From Novacetimonas pomaceti (GTDB lineage Bacteria > Pseudomonadota > Alphaproteobacteria > Acetobacterales > Acetobacteraceae): 64,000 nucleotides of DNA. Position numbers and translations under genes: made by a program. The stretch is from positions 248,001-312,000 of the forward strand of contig NZ_NOXG01000002.1 in assembly GCF_003207955.1 (NCBI RefSeq). Reading direction: 5' to 3'. Positions 37,079 to 45,237 of the stretch are shown piece after piece. Each line of letters starts with the position of its first letter. Position 1 is the stretch's first letter. Below the pieces are notes generated by a model, which was given only the letters and a program-made list of their open reading frames with translations, searched no databases and was not told where the DNA came from.

Positions 37079-39052
37079 ATGGTTGTGCAATCTCTCAGGT
37101 CAGGCGCGTTCATTCATCGGCTGCTTACGATAAAGGCAATCGTCGTGAACGTAAGTCTCGATTGCTGCATCGGGGCCTGCGCCGTGCCCTGCGCGCGATG
37201 GCTGGCCTCCGGAGGGGAGGTCGCAGGCTGGGGCTGGCGGCCGATGGCGGCTGGCGCCATTGCGTTGCTGGCGGGGGGACTTCCTTTCCGCATCGCGCAG
37301 CAGCACTGGCGTTTTTCAGGGAGTGCCGATTTCTGGCGTCTGGCATGGGCTGCCCTACTGGCGGCCCTTTTCTATGCCGGGGGGCAGGTTCTTGTCGGCC
37401 ACGGGCCGCCGGGGGTGACGTTTCCCGTCATCCATATGCTCGTACTGATGGTCATGCTGGCGGGTAGCCGCCTGATTTACCAGAAATGGCGGCAGTGGCG
37501 ACAGCAGCGCAGGGCGCGAAGCGACGCCCAGTGCCGCATCGTGCTGGTGGCGGACGGCAAGAGCGCGGACCTGTTCCTGCGCGCGGCGTCGGCGGGAATG
37601 GCGGTGACCGGCATGGTGGTCAATGGCGCGCACCGTCGCGGCAGACGCATCCATGGCGTGCCCGTGCTGGGGACGGTCGATGAACTCGATCAGGTCCTCG
37701 ACCGCCTGTGCGCCCACGGTGCGTCCCATGCGGTCAGGGTCATCGTGGATCCGTGCTGCACCGGGACCGCGCTTGCCACGGTGCTGCGGATTGCGCAGGC
37801 GCATGGGGCGCAGGTGCGGCGCATGCCCGATATCGCGGCGGTCACGGCCCCGGAATGGAGCGAACTCTACCCCGTGGAGATCGAGGAGCTGCTGAACCGG
37901 CCGCCTGTTCCCCCCGATTTCGGGCGGCTGGAGGGGATGCTGCGCGGGCGCAGGGTTCTGGTGACCGGGGCGGGGGGATCCATCGGGACCGAGCTTGTCC
38001 ACCAGATCGCGCATTATGCCCCCGAAAGCCTGATCCTGCTGGATAACGGGGAATATCCCCTGTGGCGCATCGACGTCGCCCTGTCCGAACAGGCGCCACG
38101 GGTGCCGCGCCATATCGTGATTGCCGATGTGCGCGACCCGCAGCGCATCGAACAGGTTTTTGCGCGCTATCGCCCTGAACTGGTCTTTCATGCCGCCGCG
38201 CTGAAACATGTCCCGATGGTCGAGGACAATCCGTGCGAGGGACTGCTGACCAATATCGAGGGCACCCGCGTCGTCGCGGACGCGGCGCGCCGGCATGGCA
38301 CGCGGGCCATGGTGCAGATTTCCACCGACAAGGCCGTCAATCCCTCCAGCATCATGGGCGCGTCCAAGCGCGTGGCGGAAATGTACTGCCAGGCCCTCGA
38401 CATGACGGCGCGGCGCGATGGCCGGGACCTGCGCTGCATCACGGTGCGTTTCGGCAATGTGCTGGGCTCCGCCGGGTCCGTCGTCTCGCTGTTTCGCCAC
38501 CAGATCGAACGTGGCGGCCCGCTGACAATCACCGATCCCGAAATGGAACGCTATTTCATGACCGTGGCGGAGGCCGTGGCCCTTGTGCTGCAGGCCAGCG
38601 CGCGCGGGATGGACACCCGGCCGGGGGAGGGGCGGATCGACGACATGCTGCGGGCGGGGGGGATATTCGTCCTCGATATGGGGCAGCCGGTCCGTATCGT
38701 CGACCTGGCGCATCAGATGATCATCCTTGCCGGGCTGCGTCCGGGGCAGGACATCGACATCCGCTTTACCGGCGCGCGGCCGGGCGAAAAGCTGTCCGAA
38801 GACCTGTTTCACCAGCGCGAGGTGCCGCGCCCCACCGGCCATAGCGGGCTGCGCATGGCAACGCCGCGCACGGTGGACCTTGCGCTGGCGACGTCTATCA
38901 TGGATGCGATGGTAGGGGCATGCAGGGCAGGCGATGCTGGCGCCGCGCTTGTGCTGCTCAAGAAGCTTGTGCCTGAATTCGTCCACAGGGGAGCATCCGG
39001 CGTCCAGCCGGCGCCGGCCCGTGGGACCGACCGTGAAAGGAACGCATCATGA
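37079..39052 (+). CDS. CapD/WbpM-type membrane nucleotide-sugar 4,6-dehydratase
   Basis: 657 residues from the ATG at 37079, preceded by AGGGGGAAGGG; the longer frame from 36986 would overlap the divergent gene. Four N-terminal membrane helices, a Rossmann-like sensor domain, then a dehydratase domain with VTGAGGSIGTEL and the active-site segment SSIMGASKR, where Met replaces the usual Tyr (the SMK triad of WbpM/PglF). It likely converts UDP-GlcNAc to a 4-keto-6-deoxy sugar. Its stop overlaps the aminotransferase start (ATGA), so product passes to the next enzyme. Confidence 0.92.
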   Translation: MVVQSLRSGAFIHRLLTIKAIVVNVSLDCCIGACAVPCARWLASGGEVAGWGWRPMAAGAIALLAGGLPFRIAQQHWRFSGSADFWRLAWAALLAALFYAGGQVLVGHGPPGVTFPVIHMLVLMVMLAGSRLIYQKWRQWRQQRRARSDAQCRIVLVADGKSADLFLRAASAGMAVTGMVVNGAHRRGRRIHGVPVLGTVDELDQVLDRLCAHGASHAVRVIVDPCCTGTALATVLRIAQAHGAQVRRMPDIAAVTAPEWSELYPVEIEELLNRPPVPPDFGRLEGMLRGRRVLVTGAGGSIGTELVHQIAHYAPESLILLDNGEYPLWRIDVALSEQAPRVPRHIVIADVRDPQRIEQVFARYRPELVFHAAALKHVPMVEDNPCEGLLTNIEGTRVVADAARRHGTRAMVQISTDKAVNPSSIMGASKRVAEMYCQALDMTARRDGRDLRCITVRFGNVLGSAGSVVSLFRHQIERGGPLTITDPEMERYFMTVAEAVALVLQASARGMDTRPGEGRIDDMLRAGGIFVLDMGQPVRIVDLAHQMIILAGLRPGQDIDIRFTGARPGEKLSEDLFHQREVPRPTGHSGLRMATPRTVDLALATSIMDAMVGACRAGDAGAALVLLKKLVPEFVHRGASGVQPAPARGTDRERNAS

Positions 39053-40191
39053 CCTCTTCGGCTGAACAACCGATTGGTTTTCTGGACCTGCCCCGCCAGC
39101 AGAAGGTGATAGCCGATAACCTGCGGGTCCGCCTCGACAGGGTCATGGAACACTGCCGTTTCGTCATGGGGCCCGAGGTGCAGGAGCTGGAGGAACGGCT
39201 GGCGGCCTATGTCGGGGCCGCGGCCTGCGTGGGCGTGTCATCGGGTACCGATGCGATCCAGGTCGTCCTGATGGCGGAAGGAATCGGCGCGGGCGATGCT
39301 GTGTTCCTGCCCGCCTTTACCTATACCGCCACGGCGGAGGTGCCGCTGGTACTGGGGGCGACCCCGGTTTTTGTCGATGTCGATCCGCATACCTTCCAGA
39401 TCGATCCCGCCAGCCTGCGCCAGCGCATCGCCCATGTCCGCGCGCAGGGCAGGCTGCGGCCGCGCGCCATCATCGGCGTGGACCTGTTCGGGCAGCCCGC
39501 GCCGTGGCCGGAACTGCGCGCCATCGCCACGGCGGAGGACATGTTCCTGATGGCGGACTGCGCGCAGTCCTTTGGCGCCAGCCTGTCGGGACGGCGGCTG
39601 GGGCGCGAGGCGACGGCGACCACCCTGTCGTTCTTTCCGTCCAAGCCGCTGGGCGCCTATGGCGATGCCGGGGCCATCCTGACCGACGACCCGGAACGCG
39701 CCGAGCTGTATCGTTCGCTCCGCAGCCATGGGGAGGGCAAAACCCGGTACGAGGTGCTGCGGACCGGCATGAATGCCCGGCTTGATACCATTCAGGCGGC
39801 GGTGCTGCTGGCGAAGATGGATGTCCTTGACCTGGATCTTGCCCGCCGTCGCGACATCGCGCGCGTCTATGACGCCGGCGTGGCGGAGCGGGTCATCCCC
39901 CCCGCGCGCGTGCCCGATAGCGAGTCGGTGTGGGCGATCTATTCCGTGCTGACGCGCGGGCCGGAGGATCGCGCCGCCCTGCAACGGCAGATGCAGGCGC
40001 GCAACGTGGCCTCCGCGATTTACTACCCGCGTCCCCTGCACAAGCAGCCCGCGTACCAGCCGCATCATGATGGCGTGTCGCTGCCGGTGTCGGAGGACCT
40101 GTCGAATCGCATCCTCGCCCTGCCGCTGCATCCGCAGCTGGCGCGGTGGGATGTCGCGCGTGTCGTCGCCGCTGTCTGCGGGCATGACTGA
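39049..40191 (+). CDS. DegT/DnrJ/EryC1-family sugar aminotransferase
   Basis: 380 residues, PLP-dependent. The Schiff-base lysine is in SFFPSKPLGAYGDAG; the PLP-contacting GTDAI, FTYTAT and DCAQSFGA segments are intact. Coupled by a 4-nt overlap to the SMK dehydratase, it most likely aminates the 4-keto-6-deoxy intermediate (compare PglE/WbpE), giving a 4-amino-4,6-dideoxy sugar for the surface glycan. No N-acetyltransferase (PglD type) follows, so either the amine stays free or another locus supplies the enzyme. Confidence 0.93.
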   Translation: MTSSAEQPIGFLDLPRQQKVIADNLRVRLDRVMEHCRFVMGPEVQELEERLAAYVGAAACVGVSSGTDAIQVVLMAEGIGAGDAVFLPAFTYTATAEVPLVLGATPVFVDVDPHTFQIDPASLRQRIAHVRAQGRLRPRAIIGVDLFGQPAPWPELRAIATAEDMFLMADCAQSFGASLSGRRLGREATATTLSFFPSKPLGAYGDAGAILTDDPERAELYRSLRSHGEGKTRYEVLRTGMNARLDTIQAAVLLAKMDVLDLDLARRRDIARVYDAGVAERVIPPARVPDSESVWAIYSVLTRGPEDRAALQRQMQARNVASAIYYPRPLHKQPAYQPHHDGVSLPVSEDLSNRILALPLHPQLARWDVARVVAAVCGHD

Positions 40192-40389
40192 ATCCCGCCT
40201 GATGACGGGGCATCTGCCCACCGGCGGCGGCGCGTGGCAGGTCCTACCCCGGCAGGGTGGTCGCGGCGCGCGGGTTTGCAGTATGGGATCCGGATATCCC
40301 GGCATGCGGATATGCGGTACTGATGGGGGCGCGTTCGCGCGTTCCGGGGCACATGGCGCCGGAAGATGCGCCAAGGAGAACAGACACAG

Positions 40390-40884
40390 ATGAGACGTGA
40401 GACAGCCCTGCTGATCGGGTTCCTGGTCATAACGATTGGTACGGCCGCGGGGCTGTGGTCGATGGCCATGCCCAATTTCCATCCCCTGACTTTCCCGCAG
40501 TTGCAGTCAGGCACCATTTCCGTCGGCCCGATGCGCAAGGATCGGGTCCTGACCGCGGCACAGGTCAAGACGCTTAACGACTGGCTTGCCGATCACAAGG
40601 CGGGCTGGGGCCCGCTGGGTCAGACGCCGCCATCCAGTGGTGACGCGATCCTGGAACTGCGCGTCGCGCATGTGGACAATGCCTCCGCCCCGCCGCCGGG
40701 CGATGACGGGCCGTTCCGCATCACCCTGTGGACCGGAATCAGTGCCGCCGACTGGAACAACACCGTGTTTGTCGAGGAACGGCCTGGCGCGGTCATCCGC
40801 ATCCATCATTTCAGCGACAAGGATTTCGCCCCGCTGCGCGAACTCATCAACCAGTACAACTATCCCCGGTCCGCATTTCCATGA
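40390..40884 (+). CDS. Membrane-anchored hypothetical protein
   Basis: 164 residues from the ATG at 40390 with a strong AAGGAGA site. One N-terminal membrane helix (TALLIGFLVITIGTAAGLW) then a soluble, probably periplasmic domain containing LNDWLADHKAGWG and RITLWTGISAADWNN. I do not recognise the family. The stop overlaps the start of the HAD phosphatase gene (ATGA), so the two are co-translated; the relation to the sugar genes upstream (198 nt gap) is only positional. Confidence 0.75.
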   Translation: MRRETALLIGFLVITIGTAAGLWSMAMPNFHPLTFPQLQSGTISVGPMRKDRVLTAAQVKTLNDWLADHKAGWGPLGQTPPSSGDAILELRVAHVDNASAPPPGDDGPFRITLWTGISAADWNNTVFVEERPGAVIRIHHFSDKDFAPLRELINQYNYPRSAFP

Positions 40885-41465
40885 GCATCGTGCCGCCGGG
40901 CATGAAGGCGCTGATTTTCGATTGTGACGGCACGCTTGTCGATACATTGCCCCTGTATCTGCGGGCGTGGCTTGCGACGCTGGAGGAGGTGACGCGGCAG
41001 CCCGTCCCACGCGAATGGTTTTACGGCCATGGCGGCATGTCCGAACACATGGTCCTTGATATCGTGGAGGATCGTCTGGGCCGTCGCGTGGACCGCGAAC
41101 GCATCATCACCACCGCGCGGGCCAGCCTGCATGACCTGCTGGAGGAACTGGAGGAGATTTCGGCCGTGGCCGCGATCGCGCGGCAGTATCACCGTCGCCT
41201 GCCGATGGCTGTCGCCTCCAACGGGTCGCGCCAGATCGTGCGGGCATCGCTGTCGCGGGTGGGGCTGGATCACCTGTTCGATGCGATGCTGACCATTGAT
41301 GACGTGCAGCATGGCAAACCCGCGCCGGACCTGTTCCTTGCCGCCGCGAAAAGGCTGGGGGTCGCGCCGGAGCACTGCTTCGTGTTCGAGGACAGTCGCG
41401 AAGGCATGGCCGCCGCGCGGAACGCCGGCATGGCCTATGTCGATGTCGCGACATTGCTGGCCTGA
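40881..41465 (+). CDS. HAD-superfamily sugar-phosphatase-like hydrolase
   Basis: 194 residues from the ATG at 40881. HAD motifs: I DCDGTLVDT (about 14-22), II ASNGS, III GKPAPDLF lysine, IV FEDSREGMAAA. The C1 cap domain is helical as in beta-phosphoglucomutase and fructose-1-phosphatase YqaB relatives. Substrate unknown, probably a small phosphorylated sugar. It is translationally coupled to the preceding membrane protein and followed by repeat copy 3. Confidence 0.9.
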   Translation: MSIVPPGMKALIFDCDGTLVDTLPLYLRAWLATLEEVTRQPVPREWFYGHGGMSEHMVLDIVEDRLGRRVDRERIITTARASLHDLLEELEEISAVAAIARQYHRRLPMAVASNGSRQIVRASLSRVGLDHLFDAMLTIDDVQHGKPAPDLFLAAAKRLGVAPEHCFVFEDSREGMAAARNAGMAYVDVATLLA

Positions 41466-41520
41466 TCCTGGAAGAAGGATTTCCGGGCCTGTTTGAAAAC
41501 AGCCTGCTGATATAAGGCAA

Positions 41521-41604
41521 CAAACGTTTCCGGGTGTTGTCTTTTTTTCAAAATAGCGGCGTTCTTTGAAGCTTTTTGAAAAAAGCTTCAGCAAAAACTT
41601 CCTT
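41521..41604 (-). repeat. Intergenic hairpin repeat, copy 3
   Basis: Reverse-oriented. The GAAGC/GCTTC hairpin is intact but the second hairpin is degenerate (AACGCCGC against GACAACAC on the minus strand). Outer flank CCTGAAATCAT is shared with copy 5. It begins 55 nt after the HAD gene stop. The rest of 41605-41987 is AT-rich with no gene seen. Confidence 0.78.
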
Positions 41605-41987
41605 ATGATTTCAGGAATTATTGGGCCTGTCTTTTCAGGCGGCCCCTGATGCCACGGAGCTGGCATATATCCTGACCGAAGAAACCGCCCGGGAAACCAC
41701 GCTGTCGTAACAGGGCGCAAGGGAGGAGGAGGAAGTTGTGACCTATTGATACTTATAAATAATTTACAGCGCATACATATGCGAATATCAAACACAGATC
41801 AGCGGATTTCATTAAATCATGCCAGATTCCCTTCCTGTCCGGCCGGTAAAGATCGAATCCGGCAGGTCCGGGTTTCCTTATCATATTTCGGCAGGGTGTC
41901 AGAAAGGACCGGAAATTCCTTCCCATCAAATATATAGGTTTCTCATTCGATCGCATGTCGCGGTTTAATATTACTGGGGGGTGAGGC

Positions 41988-43643
41988 TTGCTTCACACGA
42001 TCTTCCGACGGGCGGTTCCTTATTTATTATCATTGATCGCAGGTTCTGTTGTTTCAGTCGGCATGAGGCAGGACAGATCGGCAGATTTAAGGAATTACCA
42101 CCTTTATGATCCCTGGGCCTTTGTTACGCATCGCGAAGGGCTGGACCTTTATCCGGCGGATCTGCAGACCTTTTTCAATCCCCTTGGTGACCTTCCGCTT
42201 TATTGGCTCGGGACCGGGATATTTTCCGACCACCCACGTATTTTCGCTGCGTATCAGGGGCTTTGGTACGGTGTACTGATATGCATCGTCATATGGTTCA
42301 TGAAGGGCATTGCCTGCAATGACGACAAAAAGCAGGGATTCGGCCTGTATGAAATAATTGCATCCGTAATTATCGGCGTGACCGGATCCGCGGCGGTATG
42401 TCAGGCGGGGCTGTCGTCCAATGAAGTGCCGCTTGCCGATCTTGTGCTTGTCGGCGTTGGCCTTGTCATACTCTCTCCGCAGAAAAATACGGTGGAGGAG
42501 ACTGACAGTTCCCTGAAATGGAGGAGCCTTGCCGGCGGGATCATGACCGGTCTGGCCGCCGGGATCAAACCTACCGAAGTGACGTACGGTCCCGCCATCC
42601 TTGCCGCGGTTCTGGTCATGTCATCAGACAGGCGCACGCGCATGCTTTCGGCGCTTCTGTGCCTTGCCGGATGCGCCATGGGATTCTTCGTGACATATGG
42701 ATGGTGGGCGGTCCATCTGTGGCACCAGACGGGAAATCCTGTTTTCCCGATGTTCAACGAATTCTTCCATTCCAACTGGGCGCCAGCCAGCGCATTCACG
42801 GATCAGCGTTACAAGCCCAAGACAATACTTCAATGGATCGCATATCCATTTTTCTGGCTGGGCCATAAGGAAAAGATCGTCACCGAACCGGCCTTTACCG
42901 ACTGGCGCTTTGCCCTGGCCATGATTTCATGTCTCTGGCTGGTCGTGCATCTGGCCTTTTCGTTCAGGGAAAAAGGCCCGCTTACGGTTGATGGGCGCCG
43001 GAAAATCGCCGTCCTTGCTTTCTCTATCGTGGGATATGTCGTCTGGATCAGACTGTATTCGATCCTGCGCTATGCCATTCCCATAGAGGCCATGACCGGG
43101 TTCCTGATGATAAGTGCCACAAGGGATCTGTTGTTATGCGCGGATCATAAATCGATCAGGACGCCCGTCATGATTACGACAACCGCACTCCTCGTCTTTC
43201 TGGGGCTGACGACACGTTATCCGGGGTTCGGGCATAACAATTTTTCCAAAAAGACATTCGATGTGGCGGCACAGGATGTGGATAGGGATAGCGTCGTGCT
43301 TCTGATGGGCCGGAACCTGAGTTATCTGGCCCCGTTTTTCAGACACCCGGAAAACCTTCATTTCGTGGGCATGAATGACATGATGGAGGCGTCATTTGAT
43401 TACTTTCCCGGCAGAACCGCCCGGATGCTTCTGACATCGGGACGGCCCATCTGGATGGTGGAACCCGGCGACCCCGGCGAAAAGGACTATACGGGTCTTC
43501 TCAGACGTTTTTTGCCGGACATGAATGTAGAAGAATGCCACGATATACCCACGGCGCTGAACCGTCAGAAACATCATGATGGCGAGTCCGCCGTCATACG
43601 TCTGCCCCGTCTATGCCGGGTGTCAGGCGGCATGGACCGATAG
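41988..43643 (+). CDS. Multi-spanning membrane protein, GT-C-like, lower G+C
   Basis: 551 residues with a TTG start behind GGGGGGTGAGGC. About 10-11 hydrophobic helices, with an early periplasmic-type loop (DLRNYHLYDPWAF ... PADLQTFFNPLGDLP) reminiscent of GT-C or mannosyltransferase-like membrane proteins whose first loop carries an acidic residue. No exact family is recognised. Sampled stretches are about 45-55 per cent G+C, well below neighbouring genes, and the upstream region is more AT-rich still, which suggests transfer. Transcribed alone; convergent with the PerM gene. It may lengthen or modify the glycan made by the preceding genes, but this is inference. Confidence 0.7.
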   Translation: MLHTIFRRAVPYLLSLIAGSVVSVGMRQDRSADLRNYHLYDPWAFVTHREGLDLYPADLQTFFNPLGDLPLYWLGTGIFSDHPRIFAAYQGLWYGVLICIVIWFMKGIACNDDKKQGFGLYEIIASVIIGVTGSAAVCQAGLSSNEVPLADLVLVGVGLVILSPQKNTVEETDSSLKWRSLAGGIMTGLAAGIKPTEVTYGPAILAAVLVMSSDRRTRMLSALLCLAGCAMGFFVTYGWWAVHLWHQTGNPVFPMFNEFFHSNWAPASAFTDQRYKPKTILQWIAYPFFWLGHKEKIVTEPAFTDWRFALAMISCLWLVVHLAFSFREKGPLTVDGRRKIAVLAFSIVGYVVWIRLYSILRYAIPIEAMTGFLMISATRDLLLCADHKSIRTPVMITTTALLVFLGLTTRYPGFGHNNFSKKTFDVAAQDVDRDSVVLLMGRNLSYLAPFFRHPENLHFVGMNDMMEASFDYFPGRTARMLLTSGRPIWMVEPGDPGEKDYTGLLRRFLPDMNVEECHDIPTALNRQKHHDGESAVIRLPRLCRVSGGMDR

Positions 43644-43762
43644 TTGCCGGTGCGGGGAATCGGCAGGTGGCGGCATGCGTCCCTGCCATCGGGCCTGACT
43701 TCGGGGACCATGTCCCCCAGGGACGCGTATCGGGGCGGCGCGTGTCGCTCAGGATGTCATGA

Positions 43763-43792
43763 ACGGGCGCGGGAGGGGGCTTCCGCGCCCGT
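43763..43792. terminator. GC-rich hairpin between convergent genes
   Basis: ACGGGCGCGG and CCGCGCCCGT around a 10-nt loop, with no T run. It may terminate either neighbouring gene. Confidence 0.5.
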
Positions 43793-43799
43793 GATGCGT

Positions 43800-44918
43800 T
43801 CAGACCCGTTCGTCATCCGACAGTGGCGGCGTGGCCTTGTCCATCATCGCCAGAAGTGCCGCCGTCAGGGGGGAGGCAAGGATCAGCCCCGGAATGCCCA
43901 GGATGGTGCCGAAAATCGTCTGGGACAGGATGGTCAGTCCCGGCGGCATCTTGACCGCGTGACGCTGGATCAGCGGGGCCATGACGTTGCCCTCGAAAAA
44001 CTGGATGGCGGCATACAGGCCCAGGACCGTCAGCCCTTCGCGCGTCCCCTGCGACAGCCCGATCAGGACGGCAGGCACCGCCCCGACGAATGCGCCGATA
44101 TAGGGGATGAAGTTCGCAAGCCCCGCCACGACCCCCAGCGCAAGGGCCAGCGGCACACCGATGATCCACAGGCCGATGAATGACAGCAGCCCCACGACCG
44201 TCATGTCCAGCGCCTGTCCCGCCGTCCACGCCCACAGCGTCTGCCCCGCCGTCAGCAGCAGGTCGCGCGCCCGCGCGCGATAGTCACGCGGCACCAGACG
44301 CAGCGTGCCGTTGACATAGATTTCGGGCGATATCGCGAAATACAGCCCGGCGATCAGGACCACCGCCAGCGTGCCCGCCGCGCCGAAGGCGGAGGTGACG
44401 AACCCCGTCATGGATCCCGCGATGGAGCCAAAGCCGTTGCCTTCGGACGAATGTTCGTTCCCGCCGAGCGAGGCGGGAAGGTTGTCGAGGATCATGCGCC
44501 CCAGCGTGCTGTCGGCCATATGGTCGCGAAGGTTATGCGCCTGTTCCGTCAGGGCGGCGCGCAGGCGGATGGCCTGTTCCGAAATCTCCGGCCCGCTGCT
44601 CCAGATCAGGCCGGTCAGGGCGGAGATGATGACCAGCACGACAATGCTCAGCGCCAGCCAGTAGGGCAGGCGCGTGTGACGTTCCAGATGGGTGGCGAGG
44701 TTATGCAGGATCACCGCCACCAGCGTGGCAGCGAACAGCACCATCAGCACATCGCCCACCAGCCAGATCGACACCACCAGCATCGTGACCACCAGGGCAA
44801 GGCGCAGGAGGTGGTGAATGCGGGCAAGCTGTTCCGCCTGCGGGTCGCGGGCAAGGGCGGTCTCCGCCGCTCCTTCCGCTTCGGGCGGGGCGTCACGCTC
44901 TGTCTTGGAAGAGGGCAT
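43800..44918 (-). CDS. AI-2E/PerM family membrane transporter
   Basis: 372 residues from the ATG at 44918; the frame extends to 45074 without family-like sequence. About eight membrane helices in the PerM pattern, with the conserved segments LGVVAGLANFIPYIGAFVG and FEGNVMAPLIQR, then GIPGLILASPLTA. The family includes autoinducer-2 exporters and Na+/H+ antiporters; the substrate cannot be told. The 319 nt between this gene and the ABC-F gene upstream shows no gene or clear structure. Confidence 0.9.
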   Translation of the reverse strand: MPSSKTERDAPPEAEGAAETALARDPQAEQLARIHHLLRLALVVTMLVVSIWLVGDVLMVLFAATLVAVILHNLATHLERHTRLPYWLALSIVVLVIISALTGLIWSSGPEISEQAIRLRAALTEQAHNLRDHMADSTLGRMILDNLPASLGGNEHSSEGNGFGSIAGSMTGFVTSAFGAAGTLAVVLIAGLYFAISPEIYVNGTLRLVPRDYRARARDLLLTAGQTLWAWTAGQALDMTVVGLLSFIGLWIIGVPLALALGVVAGLANFIPYIGAFVGAVPAVLIGLSQGTREGLTVLGLYAAIQFFEGNVMAPLIQRHAVKMPPGLTILSQTIFGTILGIPGLILASPLTAALLAMMDKATPPLSDDERV

Positions 44919-45237
44919 CAGGGTTTCCGTGGGTTGGTAAGGATGGGGGAAATGATCGGAATGCTGCCGTCGCGTTGCGCGAAGGTCTTGGGAAACGCGC
45001 CAACATGGCGGTCGCCCCCGCGACATTCGTGTTTTTTCATGCGGTGGCGGATATGTCGCCACGCGCAAGGTCACGCCGCGAATGCATCATCGTCGCGTCC
45101 ATGTGCCGCCGCAACATGCGGGGCCACCATGCGCCCCGCGATATGAAGAAAGCGTGCAGGAACGACGCGCCATGCGCGCAACCCCGTCGCGACAGGGGCG
45201 CGACAGGACGGTCGCGGACGCCATGCCGGGCGCAAGC

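Noticed and set aside
41620..41650. Weak GCCTG/CAGGC hairpin after repeat copy 3
   Set aside because: Only five pairs and no T run; not supportable as a terminator.
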